Positions 10,498 through 22,255 of a stretch of DNA of 64,000 nt are shown here, one piece after another; positions within the stretch are counted from its first letter, which is position 1; every line of letters begins with the position of its first letter. The stretch is from assembly GCF_003369915.1 (NCBI RefSeq), contig NC_046675.1:30504001-30568000 (forward strand). Direction: 5' to 3'. The notes below the pieces were generated by a model. That model made no database searches. It saw only the letters and a list, made by a program, of their open reading frames with translations, and was not told the DNA's origin. Made by a program: the position numbers and the translations under genes. This DNA comes from Drosophila miranda (lineage: Eukaryota > Arthropoda > Insecta > Diptera > Drosophilidae).

Positions 10498-12413
10498 CTT
10501 ATCGAAGTTACGCGGAGAGGCAACGCCTTAGCGACCAGGATATTTGCAAATGACAAAGGAGGGTTTGGTTTTTATTGATAAAAGCAAGGCAGCAAGCAAC
10601 AGCAGGGGAAGCGAGCGGCTCCGGGGCTCCACAAATAACGAACACCACACACCACGCGATGGACCGAACGCGAGCCGCAAAATTCTGATACTGACAGCAA
10701 AAGCTGATTTCAAGCGTGTGTATACATATGTATATGTATATGTGCTTGCAGGAGAGAGATAGACGATAGACTGCGCAGAACGTAAACTGGGGAAGCACAA
10801 CAATGTATTTGTATTTTTAAAATGTATGATATATGTATAACGACAAATAAAACAAGGTTCTTCGTTTTAAAGTGTTAAAGTCTTAAACGAAATTCAAATG
10901 AAAGACTTTTAGCGCCAACTGCCGGATGGCAGCGCCAGTCAACAGCTGTTTTTCTTTGGCGAAATGAGCAGCCTTCCGCATACCCTGTGGAAAAGGATAT
11001 TATAGAATGGAGGAATGTTTGTCATCCCAGGCGTCAATGCTTGCAGGATATGTTGTAAAGCTATCTCAACGAAATATTGCAGTTCATGGCTTACTTACAG
11101 AGACCATGAATAGGTATCGGGATCTCGATATTTACAAGACCCTACACATATGCATGAATTTGTCTAATTTCTTTCAATTTCAATTTCTTTATTAATTACG
11201 TTTAAAATCAGCTGGGAAAACAGTTTCTTTATATGTTATATTACCGAAATAGGGTATATCTATGCACAAACTCCAGTTGACTTCACATTTCATACTCACT
11301 TACGGCGCTTTTCATACTCACTTACGTTGCCACTGTTTTGTTGTTGACCTTTTTTGCTTAAACCTTGTTTTAGTTTAAGTACAATAAATGAGAGAACTTA
11401 AAAGTAGTTAATCTTGTGGAAAATTTATTCATTAATGGCCTAAAGTTATGTGGGCAGAGCTAAAGGTTTTAGTTAGTCAGCATTATTCAATGGAATATCA
11501 AAATTGAGCAATAGAAACGACTTTTCTCTCGTTGTTTTTGTTGGACCTTTTTCGCTAAAACCTTTTTTACGCAAAATCCAATAAAAGCAAGTATTTAAAA
11601 TAAATCAGTCAAGTAGAAAATAGTTTCATTAATTGGATAGAATTATGTGGGCAGGGCTGGGAGATCTATCTAGCTAGTAATATTCGACGGAATATTATAA
11701 TCGAGGAATATGGTTTTCAATCCATGACGGAGAACTATTAACCTACTATAAGCCAAGGGGGTATTTCAATTTTCCACCGAAAATAATGATATATTAATAA
11801 TGGTAGCGCAGTTCAGGTGAAAGATAACGTGGTTTTTTTAAGTTCAGATGAAAGATGTCATGGATCTACAAGAAGAATTTCCAATCGTTAATATTTTCCC
11901 GACATTTTCCTCAGGTAGTTGAATTATTTATATAGAGGGGGCCTTAGTGGGCTAAGTTCGTGATTTTACTATAGTGTTGGTAAGGAACCAAAATTGAAAC
12001 AAAAACAATAATTGGCAAGCTAGAACCTCGTTTATAAGAAATTTAATTATTTAACCATTTATGGCACCTTTAATCGAATTCAATTACACAGGGCCGCGTG
12101 TGTGTAGCCGCATCTGTGGACAGCTCGGGGCCCGCCCTGGTTGTGTCAAATTAGCGTGAAATAGTTAGTAAATTGACAAAGAAGTGGCCAAATCGGAAAG
12201 CTCTCTTCCGCGGTTGTATGTAGTAAATCGTCCAAATCGTTGTAGTGTAGTAATTCTGCATATATATATATATATATATAGACCAAGGGTGCGGCGCGGG
12301 TGTGAAGGTGTGCTGCAGTGCGGTGCAGTTGCTGCGTTTCCATGTTGCGGCATTTTAATGACGAAATTATTTTTGGATAAGTGTTTAATGAGAGCAGCCA
12401 TCGAATTGTCAGA
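10498..12413. promoter_or_regulatory. Shared divergent upstream region of the two arrestin genes
   Basis: This 1.9 kb separates the two start codons. The minus-strand leader probably lies just above 10497, with E-box AACAGCTGTT at 10941-10950 as a promoter element. The plus-strand leader lies in the GC-richer stretch after about 12090 and includes a (TA)n run at 12261-12280. Between them is a diverged tandem duplication (11334-11720). No other gene is visible. Confidence 0.55.
11334..11720. repeat. Diverged two-copy tandem duplication (~190-200 bp unit)
   Basis: Copy one (about 11334-11518) and copy two (about 11519-11720) share, in the same order, a TTGTTGGACCTTTTT-like word, an AAACCTT-TTTTA word, an ATAAA-containing stretch, TTCATTAAT, the word TTATGTGGGCAG and a TATTC-A-GGAATAT word. 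They are clearly related but much diverged, so the duplication is not recent. Confidence 0.6.
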
Positions 12414-15400
12414 ATGGAAAGTGAACGGTTACGTATCACACTGGACAATCCCGACGGGATCTACTTTGCCGGCGACATCATACGCGGAGAGATCTGGATG
12501 AATGTGAACAAGCGGACGAAGATTCGCGGTAAGTCATAGTTGGTTTCTGGGAACAAGCCGAGCTTGCATTATAGAAGTCGCAATGACTCAGGGCTTTGGT
12601 TTGTCATTTGGTTCGAATCCATTGTTCGCGCGGGACGGCAGTTGTAGTGGACTTTCGTTATGGCCCCATTGGCATTAACAAAGAACTTCGCAAAGCACAG
12701 CAGCCATTTTACAGTGTACTACTGCTGCCGCTTGACCATGATGATATCGCTCTCGCACTCTTCCCCTTTCGCACGAAAATTCGTTCAATTGCCTTTTGCA
12801 CTTGCGTTTCATTCATCGATAAGCATTCCATTGCTGTTGCACTCCGGGCATTTGCTCTCGTTTAGCGGTAGCATTTGTTTCAGGAAATGGCAAACGCATT
12901 TCATTAGGCCCCAAGGCGTGAGAAAGAGAGAGAAGCGCAAGCGTTGTTCTTGTTACCTCCGTCTGTTTGTGTGCCAAAAATGCCGGAATAATGGGTGAAT
13001 CGCAAAGCCAGGTCTCTGAGGGCAATCAGAGCGGCGCGCGCTCTCAGCACAGTCAAGGCTACAAAAAAAGAGTGGGTTCATCTACGACACTTCCATCAAC
13101 TACCTTAGTAAATAAACTTATTTTGGCATTATACCATATGAATGTTGTTTAAAACTCTATGAAATATGTGATTAAAGAAAATTTCTAGTAAAATCTTTAT
13201 TTGAATAAGACCTACACTGCCCAGTTTTTCGGCCCGCCAGTGTAGTTCGTTTGGCTCTCTGTTGTGATTTGCCTCTGTGTGTGCAGGTGTGCGCGTGTGA
13301 GCAGCTGACTTGACTGTGTGCGAGAGAGTAGGTACTCGCCAAAAGGGAGCGCCACACCATCCACACCATCCCCTCTGGCAGCTTTCAAGTTTGAGTGCAC
13401 TACGCAGCAAAGTGAAGGGCATTTGTGTGTCATTTGGAGGGAAGCCACAAATGTGGACTCCACATACTATTAAGCTTAGTTAGTAGAATAGTCTAAAGTT
13501 CAATTATCAGCGCACAGTATAACAAAACGCGATTTATTATCAGAGCACATAGTACAAAAACGAGTACAAAAAGATGTTTATACAAAAATGGGGGGGAAAA
13601 ATACACTTTTTATGAGGGGGAATGTTTTGTATACTCGGGTGTCGCTGGCTACAAATACAAATACAAAAGAAAGAAGTACATTTAGTTAGACGCATAGTTC
13701 GTATCGCTTTCACATTGTAAGGCTTCGCAATTACATTTAATTAGACTCGTGCTCCTTCTCCATCCTGTTCCACACATATTGTAGATACATACATATACAT
13801 ATACTCGTAAATATGTTTGGGCTTAATTGAACACATTGTTCTTATCATTGATTTGTGCACAATTGAAGAAATTCTATTCGGAAATAACCGGTTTGGCCGC
13901 CTATCCTTGGACCTTATCCTTGAGGAAGCGTTCGACGCGTGGCCAAATCTCTTTGGTCTCACGCCCCTTGAAACTGGTGACCAGACCACGTTCCGCATAC
14001 CAGGCCAAAACCGGACTCATCAGCTCGTCATATAACTGCAAACGTTTGGCCACCACCTCGGGCTTGTCGTCCTCACGCTGGGTCAACGGTTCGCCCGTCA
14101 CATCATCCTTTCCAGGCACCTTGGGATCATCGAAGCCAATGTTGTACACTCGGCCGGATGGTGCGTGAATCCAACGATTCTTGACACGGCAAATGATTAC
14201 ATCGTGTGGAATGTTCAGATTGATAACGGCATCGATTTGCTCCCGTGCGGACAGAATATCCGCCTGGGCACTGTTGCGTGGAAAACCATCCAGAATGTAT
14301 GACTTGTTGCCCACCTCTCGGATGCGGGCCAGCATCGTCTTTGTGACTATCTCATCGGGAACCAGTTGGCCAGAGTTGATGAACTGTTGCGCCTTCTTGC
14401 CCAGATCCGTATTATTGATAATGTTCTGGCGCAATATATCGCCCGAGGAGATGTGCAGGAATCCAAATGTTTTTACAATACGTTCGGAAATGGTTCCCTT
14501 GCCGGAGCCGGGGGCTCCGATTATCACAGCACGGAAGATTTTCGAATACATAATAGCTTTGTTTCTGATCTATTTCTGCTGAAAATAGATGGAAAAGAGA
14601 GTTCACATGAGGTGCAAGTGTGTTTTGTGTTGGGGTTAGTAACTGATAAAAGGATAGAGTACTCGAAGAACCAAAAATAGGAAGCACTTGTTGGCCATTT
14701 GAAACGTTCTTTATGGGCCAGTAAGTTTTGCTGATTAGATTATCAAGGCACACAACAAAAACATGTATTCCGATACTCAATAGTGAAGGTTAAATATTTA
14801 ATAGTTTATGTAGTATTTTTATGACTAAACACAGGAAAATTATTGATAAAAGTAGATACGTGTGATTTTAATAATAGCTGCTGTAATTGTAGTGCAACAC
14901 TTTTTCTCAACACAAATTTGCGATAAATGCCGGTTTTATTCCACTTCACTACGCACACCGCAAATCATTCGGGATATGCGTGGCCATAGGCCGCATGGCA
15001 ACAAGTGTACCGCACCCCGAAGAGCAAACACTAGCAACAACAACAAAACGAAGAGTAAGAGTAAGAATACGAATAAGAGCAAGCGTGGCTTCTGGATTTT
15101 ATATTCTTTGTCTTTCTCATAGCAGATGTTTGTTGTTGTTTTTGGTCGCGCTTATCGTTCAAAGTCCAAGCGGAAAATTATTTTAAAAAAACGTTTCAAT
15201 GTCGGCGCATGTTTCCTTAATTTTTTCTTTTTTTTTTTATTGCGCCTGCACTTTGTCGCATATGTTTTCTGCATTTTTTGCAACACCTTGCACTTTTATG
15301 TGTGTGTTTGTTGTTGTTCTTTGTTTTGTTATGTAAAGAAACTTGAAGAATTTATGCATATGTATGCATATTTGTCACACTTACACGGCACTTGGGTTTT

Positions 15401-18400
15401 ATTATTAGTTTTGATTTATTCGATTAGCAATTTTCGCCCTCGTACTAATTGCGATAACTGGTCGTCGTCGCATTCAAATATTTAAATAATGTGCGAACAA
15501 CAAACACCAATGCTGCTCCCCGTCGCGCGTTCCACTGCTGCCGGCTGGCGAAAATGATATGAAACTTTATCTTGGCTGAGTGTTTTAGTCTCCCTCATGT
15601 TGTTTAGCTTCTATCCCCCATACCCCTCCCCCAAGTGCTCCACCGTTTCGTACGGCTGCTCGTATGATTTCTTTAAACTGACAGCCGGTCGGTCGGGTGC
15701 AGGGTATATTCAATGGAGGGTTGGTAGCCGCTCTACCTAGACTTTCGAATGGAGAAAGCTTTGTGGGACTGCCTTACCTTCTTTTCGATATGCCATTGCC
15801 TCAACCAAACCCATACAAAGACAACAGCAGTTGAGAACAGAGGGAGAGAGAGCCACTCTCAGCTGCTCTCTCTCTCTTCTGCACTGGCATTTGCATGTGT
15901 GTGGGTGGCAGCGCAACTATCGGTAACTGCTGGAAGCTCACGGCATTTTTGTTGGACTCGGGTTCTGTCGCACTGAATGGAAAGTACCAAAAATAAATTA
16001 AACAATTTAAATGAAATGAAATTTGTTGGGTTAACACAGCATGCAGGACATGCTAGAAGAGTTTTGCTTCGAAAGCTTCTTTATTGAGTAGTCGGCTTCT
16101 GGTGTCCAATAATTGGTTAAGGAGAACGAACATATTACAAGTTTTTGAATATCAAAATCAAATATGCATAAGAACTAAAATATAACTTAACGCTGCTTTG
16201 TTTGTTTATTCTTTGACCTCCTTGGATGTCGCCTCGATGAGTCCCTGTTTGCGTTCCTTTTGTGCATTTTTGATCATTTCGTCCACCTCTTCGATGGTGG
16301 GATCATTTGCATTCTTTTTGGGACCATCGGCGCTCCTTTTCGGATCATCGGATCTCTTTTTAGAATCAGGACCATCATCCTTTTTGCCCGGACTAACGCT
16401 ACGTCCATTCGATTCCGTGGCCCGAGTATTCGGTCGCTGGTCATGGTTAAACCACGAGTATCGATTCTGGCTCCTGCCGCGTCCGCGGCCACGTCCCCGT
16501 GTCATAAAGCGAGATTGAAAGCGACGCGGACTGTAGCTGCGCGACCGAGTGCGTCGGAAACGTGACGCTGGCGAGGGTGTGCGCCGGGGCACAAATGGTG
16601 ACGGTGTGCGGCGCGGCACAAAGGGCGACGGCGTTCGCCGCCGGTGAACGGACCGTGAGCGAGAGCGTCGCTCGAAGCGGCGACCACGTCCAAATCGGCC
16701 ACTAAATCGTCGTGGCGATCGGGAGCGACTGCGGGAACGCGATATAGAACGACGCCTCCTCGACCGCGACCTGGTTCTGGTTCGTCGCAATGGGCTGTGC
16801 GAACGGGAACGCGAATCGCGACGGCTTCTGCGCCTCGATGTGCTGTGACGCCGTTCGCTTCGTCTCCTGTTCGAGCGACTCCGGCTGCGGCTCCGACTGC
16901 GCGAGCTGCTGCTGCGCCCAATAGTCTTCTGAGGATCCGGTACGGCCAGACGCAGCAATCCGAACTTGTCCATTTGCAGGGGACGCTTGATCTGGAAGGA
17001 GAACCTGGGCGTCGGCTGCACCTGTGCCTGCGGTTGTGGTTTCTTTTGATCCTGGAAACTGGCTGCCACCTGCTGTGCCACCTGTACGCTGGTACTTGCA
17101 CCAGCCGCTGCAGCATTCGAGGTAAAAGCAGAAGCTGCTGCATGCGCATGCCGTGAAGTGCTGGGTCCCATGTCATCGTAGCTTGTCCTTTTGTTGCCGC
17201 CTCCAAACGGTTCCGGTTTGCGTGCCATCGGCGGTGGTGGTGGCGGCGGTGAGGCATTGTGTCCGCCACCCTTTTGCAAATACTCCCGTAGCCTGGCCTT
17301 TAGTTCGGCATCGCTGCCGACATTTTGCATTAGCCTAAAAGACAAAAGATTTCATAAATAGGGACTGCACGGCAGATAATCCACAGATTCATTAATTTCT
17401 AAGTACATACGTGTCCTGACTAGCAGTTTGGGGGTAAATGCAGGGAGAAATTTTTGAAATATTTCTAGCTGGGGAGAAAGTAGGGGACACTCACCTGAAG
17501 GCCTCTTTAATGTCAATCTTTTTGAGCAGTTCGATGGGATCCACATCATCATCGTCCCCGGCGAGGCTGTTGGACCTTGATTTCGATTTCTTTTCCTTTT
17601 TATCCTTTTTCTTTTTACCCTTCTTTTTGGCCTTTTTGTGCTTGTTGGCCTCGCGCAGCAGTCGCCGGACATTGGAGATGGTCTCGTCTTCGTCCAGCTT
17701 GAATTCGTTGGCCTTTTCGGCATCGATGATGGCCAGCTTGTCGTCGCCGCCACCGCCGCCAAACTGTGGCTGATGTGTGCCGCTGCTACTGTTGCCACGT
17801 GCTCTTCCAGCTAAAATGGGAAATAGGTTAGACCGAAAAAGGAACAGCAGCTGGAGGAGGAGGAGCAGTCTCCCTTTCGTGTACTTACTGGGATCCCCGC
17901 TATCACTTTCAACACTGCCGCCACTGGAGGAGCTGGACTCGTCCGATGTTTGGGCCAAATCGACAACATCGGTGCTGTTCAGTGTATGCTTACCATCGCC
18001 AACAGCATTTCCGACTGGGACTGGGGGTGGGACTACGACTCCTGGAGGCAGATTTGAGCAGCGCTGGAGAGCATCCAACGAGAGACGTGCCTCCGCATGC
18101 TGGGGCAATAGATTCAGGCAATCATTGTAGGCCTTGACCGCTTCGGGTATGCAGTTCTTCTCTTCGTAGCTACGTCCAAGTGCCACCAGGGTCTCGCACA
18201 TGTATATACGCGCATTCACATGGTACTTATTCAAGCTTAGGGCCTTCTCGAAGTCTTGCAGACCCTTTAGGAAGCTGCCACGATTCGCGTAGAGGGCACC
18301 GCGCGCCACCAAGCCCTCAACATTGCGCGGATCAATGTTCAATGCCTTATTCAGGCACTGAAAGGCCTCAACTTGCTGGCCATTCTTAAAGTGCTCAATG

Positions 18401-21400
18401 CCATCAGCCACGGAGCTGATTGGATGATTCGGTTTTGCGATCGATGGGGAAACGAAACGAAACGGAACGGTATGCAAATGGTGGGAATGGAATACACAAT
18501 TTTGTCGCCACTAATCCTTAGAAAAAAGATCCTCCGAAACTCCACAAAAAAACACTTACCGAAATGCCCACTGGGAGGCCTGCTTCTGTCGCAGCTCTGT
18601 GGCATATTCCGCCTCCGGGTAGCCAAACTTTAGGTGTCCCATCATTGAAAAGTTCTCGTTGGGCTGCAGGCCATTCACTTGAAAGAGTAAATCATAGTTG
18701 GGATTCTCAAATTCCGGCGCAAAACGCAACATATCCTCATAGTGCACGGACGAAGGATGCTCCAGATTATGGATTTGTCTAAAACAAAGGACACGGTTTA
18801 CAAATTGGTTGCTTGGTGGTGTAGGTTTCGATCTCTACCGATAGTATTTGGGCAGATCCTTGATGTCACAGAGCCCGAGCTTCAGGTCTGGCGATTTCTG
18901 GTACATGCCAATCATATTCAGGGCCAGACGCTCGGCATCCGATGAGATCTGACAGATCTCGCAGCGGAGTATATCGTTGGGACCGAATTGACGTGGATTT
19001 CCCTGTTTGTCCTGTGGCAGAGGACCCCAATTTGTTTGCATTATGGTGGCCTACAGACAGCAGCAGAGATTAGCTTTTGGATGGGAGGAAGAAACTCCCC
19101 TACCTACCTTTATGGGTATATCTGCCAGATACAAGTGCAGTGGTTCTTCAGAGCACAGGGGCTTAACCACCAAACGATTGAAACGGGGCAAACTCATGAC
19201 CGAGGCATAGATAATGCTTCCCTGTTTGAGGACATCCAAGCGATATGTCCAGGCTTTCCGTTTGTCCTTGAGTTGTGTGAAGAACTCGTATGGGGGCTGC
19301 TGAACAAGGTATTCGCTACCTAAAAACACAACAAAAACTCATAAGAAACTGATTTGATTTGGCTAAAAAGGAGATCTCCTACCGATAGCCACCACAGAAT
19401 CCTCCATAACATTGGCCACCAGACCACGATCGTACAGATCCGTCGCCTTTCTGGTCAAGAACTGATGCACTTTGAGGCGCTTGGCACGCTCCTGAAATGT
19501 AAAATACTTCTGTCGCTCCAGGTACACACTGAAGTTCATTTGGGTGAGGCCCATCTGGCGCAACTCCTCGCTGCCACGCTCATCGTCCCAAATCTTTTGC
19601 AGCGGCTGGCCATGGTAGCTGATCGCCTTGCCGATATATTCAGTATTCATTTTGTCTGTGGAGTGGCCCAGCCCCGGAAAAATTTTCACAATGGGCGTCC
19701 TCTGCAAGAAAAAAAACGACACGCAAAAAAAAGTATTAGCCCTTGCGAAAAAATATTGAGCACCCGGCATGACGGCTTTACGCCTGCCGCAGCTGCACAA
19801 AAATTAGTTAAATCGAGTGCATAATATGAGGTCTAGTTTATTACCTTGCTTTAAACACAATTTATTTGTCTGAAATCGTGTTTACTTATTAAAAATTAAA
19901 TATTTTTGTACGCCGCCGCTGGCAAAAAAAAAGCACGCACGAGTAAGGAGAGCAGTGTGACCGTGGATTTGCCGATAGAATACCGACGGACCCTCAGAAT
20001 ATACCAAAATATACAGTCTCATTATCAGAATATACCGTAAATATACTGACGAATTGTTCAAGTTCCATCATGTTCCTCGGTTTTGATATTCCGCCCTGCG
20101 CAAATAATTTTATCCGACATTTGTATACCCTATTTCGTGAACTTAATATTAAAATACCGTTTTACAAGCCGTAATTGAATCGTAATTAATAATGTTTTTT
20201 CACAGATTCTCATGTTTTTGACATATTAATGCATTTGATCTGTTTTCGGTATATACATCTCGATCCCTATACCTATTCTTAGTCTCTGTAAGATGAGCTT
20301 TAAAACAGAGACTGACTAATTAGAGCCTGGGATGACAAACAGTTCCTCAATTCTATAATTTCCACTCCCCCAGGGCTACCTAACCCGCGCCCCATGTTGC
20401 GGCACATTCTTGCTAATTTTTCGATAAATGTGTCTGGTCCATACAAACTGAATGTTGCCAGCAGCATAAAACGCAAATGAATGTAGGAACATTGCTGCGA
20501 GGAAAAATCCCTCCACGAAGAGAGGATATTTTACTTAGAAAAAGAGAGCAAGTAACAAGAAAAGCCCACAAGTCGCACAAAAGAGAGAAAATCCCACCAA
20601 ACAGCAATCGATACTATCGAATGGTACACTCAGTGGTACCATCGATTGCCCATAGATGGCGTTTGGTGTTTTAAATATTTGAATTCTGTTTTTCGTCTGT
20701 TTTTTTTGCAGCCATTAAAATCCAAGTCACTGGGAAAGGAAAATGCAAGTGGATGGAGATACTGCGCAAGAACTCCAACAACAATGAGTTCACGCGTAGT
20801 CTGTTCTACACCAGCAAGGAGATATACGAGCACAGTGAGACGCCGCTGCCGGATTTTGAGCCGCGCGGCCTGGAGCTCTCCGCCGGCGAGCATACGTTCA
20901 TCTTCAAGGTGGCCCTGGGCCGCCAGCTGCCCTCTAGCTTCAAGGGCAGCTACGGCAGCATCAAGTACAAGATGCGTGTCCTCATCCAGCGGCCCTGGAC
21001 ATTCGATGAGCGCCACAATATCGGCTTTACGGTGGTCAAGAACATGCCGCTGCACGCCATGCAACGCAGCGTGCCCAGTCCCCTGGAGAAGCAGATAACC
21101 AAGACGATCAGTCTGTTCGGCACGCGCCCCATCACGATGGTGGCCCTGCTGCCCGAGGACTTTGCAGTGCGGGGCGAGCCGCTACGCATCTGCGTCACCG
21201 TCATGAACAACAGCACCACGAATGTGGAGAAGCTGCGCTTCAGTGTGCTCCAGTATGTGACATACTACAGCCATGTGCCGCTGCGCGTCCAGAAGGTCGA
21301 GTGCATTGCCATTGCCAACAAGGAGACGGGCTCCGTGCAGAAGAAGAGCGAACGGAGCTTCGCCCACGAGCTCCTCATGCCGGAGGGAGCCCAACCGACT

Positions 21401-22255
21401 GACGATCATCTGAGCGGCGTGATCACCATTGTCTACGAGCTGCGTGTGGAGGCAGTGCTGCGGGGATTCTTCAAGAATCTGGTGCTAAATCTGCCCTTCA
21501 AGGTGTACTCGCAGGACGCGTCGAACCGTCTGGGCTCGATGCGTCCCATGCCCCCACCCAGACCGGAGAACGGGCCGCCCGGACCCGATGCCAACGGAAC
21601 GATGGGCAATCCGTTCGAGCCCGCACCCACCGGAGGAGCCTTGCAGGTGATTCCCACGCTGGACACTTCGATTGGCTCGCCATCGCGTTCCTCGCAGTTC
21701 AGCGAAAGCAGCTCCCTCAATTCCACCACCTCCGACTCGTCGACGGCCACGCTCAGTCCCGCTGTGGGCGGTGTGGAGCTGTCGTACACGTCGGGCGGGT
21801 CACAATCCTCGCAATATGGCTCGCAGTACGGCTCGCAGTATGGCAGCCCCTCGGCCAGGGCCAGTCTGCGCAGCTCCAATGTCCCGTATATGCCTTATTC
21901 GTCCAGCCCGATGATGGTGCAATCGTATCCGCCACCGCATTTGCCAACCTATCCGCTGCCAGAGTCGCCCCAGTACTCGCTGCTGGCGATGACGCCGCCG
22001 CCACCACCCCAGCCCGTGCCCCCAGTGGCCCCCGCCCCTGTCAGCGGGTACAGTCAATTGCCATCCACAACGGCATCATCATCGTCGGCATCGTTTCTGC
22101 AGCCACGCCAGCCGCCCGGCGTACACGAGTTGCGTAAGTTGCCAGCTGATATTGTTGGACAAGTAATCCTCCATGCCTTTGCCTTCTTTGCAGCACCATC
22201 CTATGAAGAGCTGTTTGGTCGGGCCAATGCCCCCGCGGAGACAACGACAACGTGA
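12414..22255 (+). CDS. Leash: Alpha-arrestin adaptor with 8.2 kb first intron
   Basis: Coding exons are 12414-12528, 20712-22133 and 22194-22255, which sum to 1599 nt and give 532 aa. Exon 1 encodes [20 protein letters not shown], the usual arrestin start. Exon 2 begins with [15 protein letters not shown] and runs through both arrestin domains (about residues 1-160 and 170-320; landmarks [12 protein letters not shown] and PFKVYSQ). The tail is long, with poly-Ser/Thr, SQYG repeats and proline runs. After splicing of the last intron it ends in PPSYEELFG, so a PPxY motif sits at residues 513-516. This suits a WW-domain ubiquitin-ligase adaptor acting on membrane proteins (inference). Adk3 and the TTC14 gene lie in the first intron on the other strand. 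I assign it to Leash (CG4674, described as a POSH-binding arrestin) from remembered gene order; it could instead be the sister paralogue. Confidence 0.88.
13901..14551 (-). CDS. Adk3: Adenylate kinase 3 (GTP:AMP phosphotransferase, mitochondrial)
   Basis: This enzyme transfers phosphate between GTP and AMP in the mitochondrial matrix. The frame encodes 216 aa, close to the 220-230 aa usual for AK3. The P-loop is GAPGSGKGT at residues 12-20. The NMP-binding region contains [10 protein letters not shown], and the DGFPR motif is at 88-92. A long LID domain follows (about 125-162), with the AK3-type [12 protein letters not shown] and [15 protein letters not shown] minus-strand acceptor (CTATTTTCAG, exon edge at 14578) lies 27 nt before the ATG, so the 5' UTR is spliced. 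The N-terminus is short and has no obvious cleaved presequence, as in other AK3 proteins. The gene lies entirely within the arrestin host intron, antisense to it. Confidence 0.95.
   Translation of the reverse strand: MYSKIFRAVIIGAPGSGKGTISERIVKTFGFLHISSGDILRQNIINNTDLGKKAQQFINSGQLVPDEIVTKTMLARIREVGNKSYILDGFPRNSAQADILSAREQIDAVINLNIPHDVIICRVKNRWIHAPSGRVYNIGFDDPKVPGKDDVTGEPLTQREDDKPEVVAKRLQLYDELMSPVLAWYAERGLVTSFKGRETKEIWPRVERFLKDKVQG
14552..16205 (-). other. Adk3 leader intron and promoter; TTC14 3' flank
   Basis: There is no coding gene here. The acceptor next to 14578 implies an upstream non-coding Adk3 exon that I cannot place. The part above 16000 is the probable 3' UTR of the TTC14 gene. 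Runs of T and CT are present at about 15222 and 15865. Confidence 0.5.
16206..19650 (-). CDS. TTC14 homologue: S1-like, TPR and RS-domain protein
   Basis: Seven coding exons on the minus strand: 19650-19383, 19319-19108, 19050-18839, 18778-18560, 18415-17889, 17810-17495 and 17334-16206. Phases agree and the sum is 2883 nt, giving 960 aa. Residues 90-160 resemble the S1-like RNA-binding part of TTC14. Residues about 300-415 carry TPR repeats, with [21 protein letters not shown] matching a hallmark stretch of the vertebrate protein in part. An acidic/serine segment and a Lys-rich segment ([14 protein letters not shown]) follow. The last exon holds a proline run, an Arg/Ser domain (about 720-880), RTPSPFVPR repeats and an RG-rich stretch. 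The RS domain suggests a nuclear RNA-processing role (inference; the family function is poorly known). The ATG is preceded by an acceptor next to 19701, so the leader is spliced. It is nested antisense in the arrestin intron and corresponds to CG6621 if I remember correctly. Confidence 0.92.
19940..20060 (-). promoter_or_regulatory. TTC14 gene core promoter: M1BP site and motif 6 array
   Basis: On the minus strand CGGTCACACTG (19953-19963) fits the Ohler motif 1 / M1BP consensus. It is accompanied by several GGTATATT words (about 20003-20045) that fit Ohler motif 6. Motifs 1 and 6 typically co-occur in fly housekeeping promoters. The position, about 300 bp above the ATG and just above the spliced leader, suits the TTC14 gene. 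Confidence 0.65.
22134..22193 (+). other. 60-nt in-frame intron (exitron candidate)
   Basis: The sequence has donor GTAAGT and acceptor TTCTTTGCAG, is 60 nt long and contains no stop codon in the reading frame. Both spliced and unspliced transcripts are therefore translatable. Splicing joins CAC-GAG-TTG-C to CA-CCA-TCC-TAT, giving [12 protein letters not shown]. Retention adds 20 residues and changes the site to [10 protein letters not shown]. Confidence 0.75.

Larger units (their letters stand above)
12529..20711 (+). other. 8.2 kb host intron with two nested genes
   Basis: The donor CGCG-GTAAGT at 12529 and the acceptor TTTTTTTGCAG ending at 20711 join in phase 1 to give an uninterrupted arrestin frame. 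Adk3 (13901-14551) and the TTC14 homologue (16206-19650) lie inside, both antisense to the host. The other parts (12529-13740, 14700-16190, 20060-20640) show no coding character. Confidence 0.85.

Noticed and set aside
12596..12640. GGTTCGAATCC, the T-arm core of a tRNA
   Set aside because: No matching acceptor, D or anticodon stems can be built around it.
13741..13998. 85-codon minus-strand frame overlapping the Adk3 3' end
   Set aside because: It is the other frame of Adk3 coding sequence plus its 3' UTR.
20413..20674. Short frames in the arrestin intron near 20500
   Set aside because: Overlapping on both strands with no domain; they lie in intron sequence before the acceptor at 20711.
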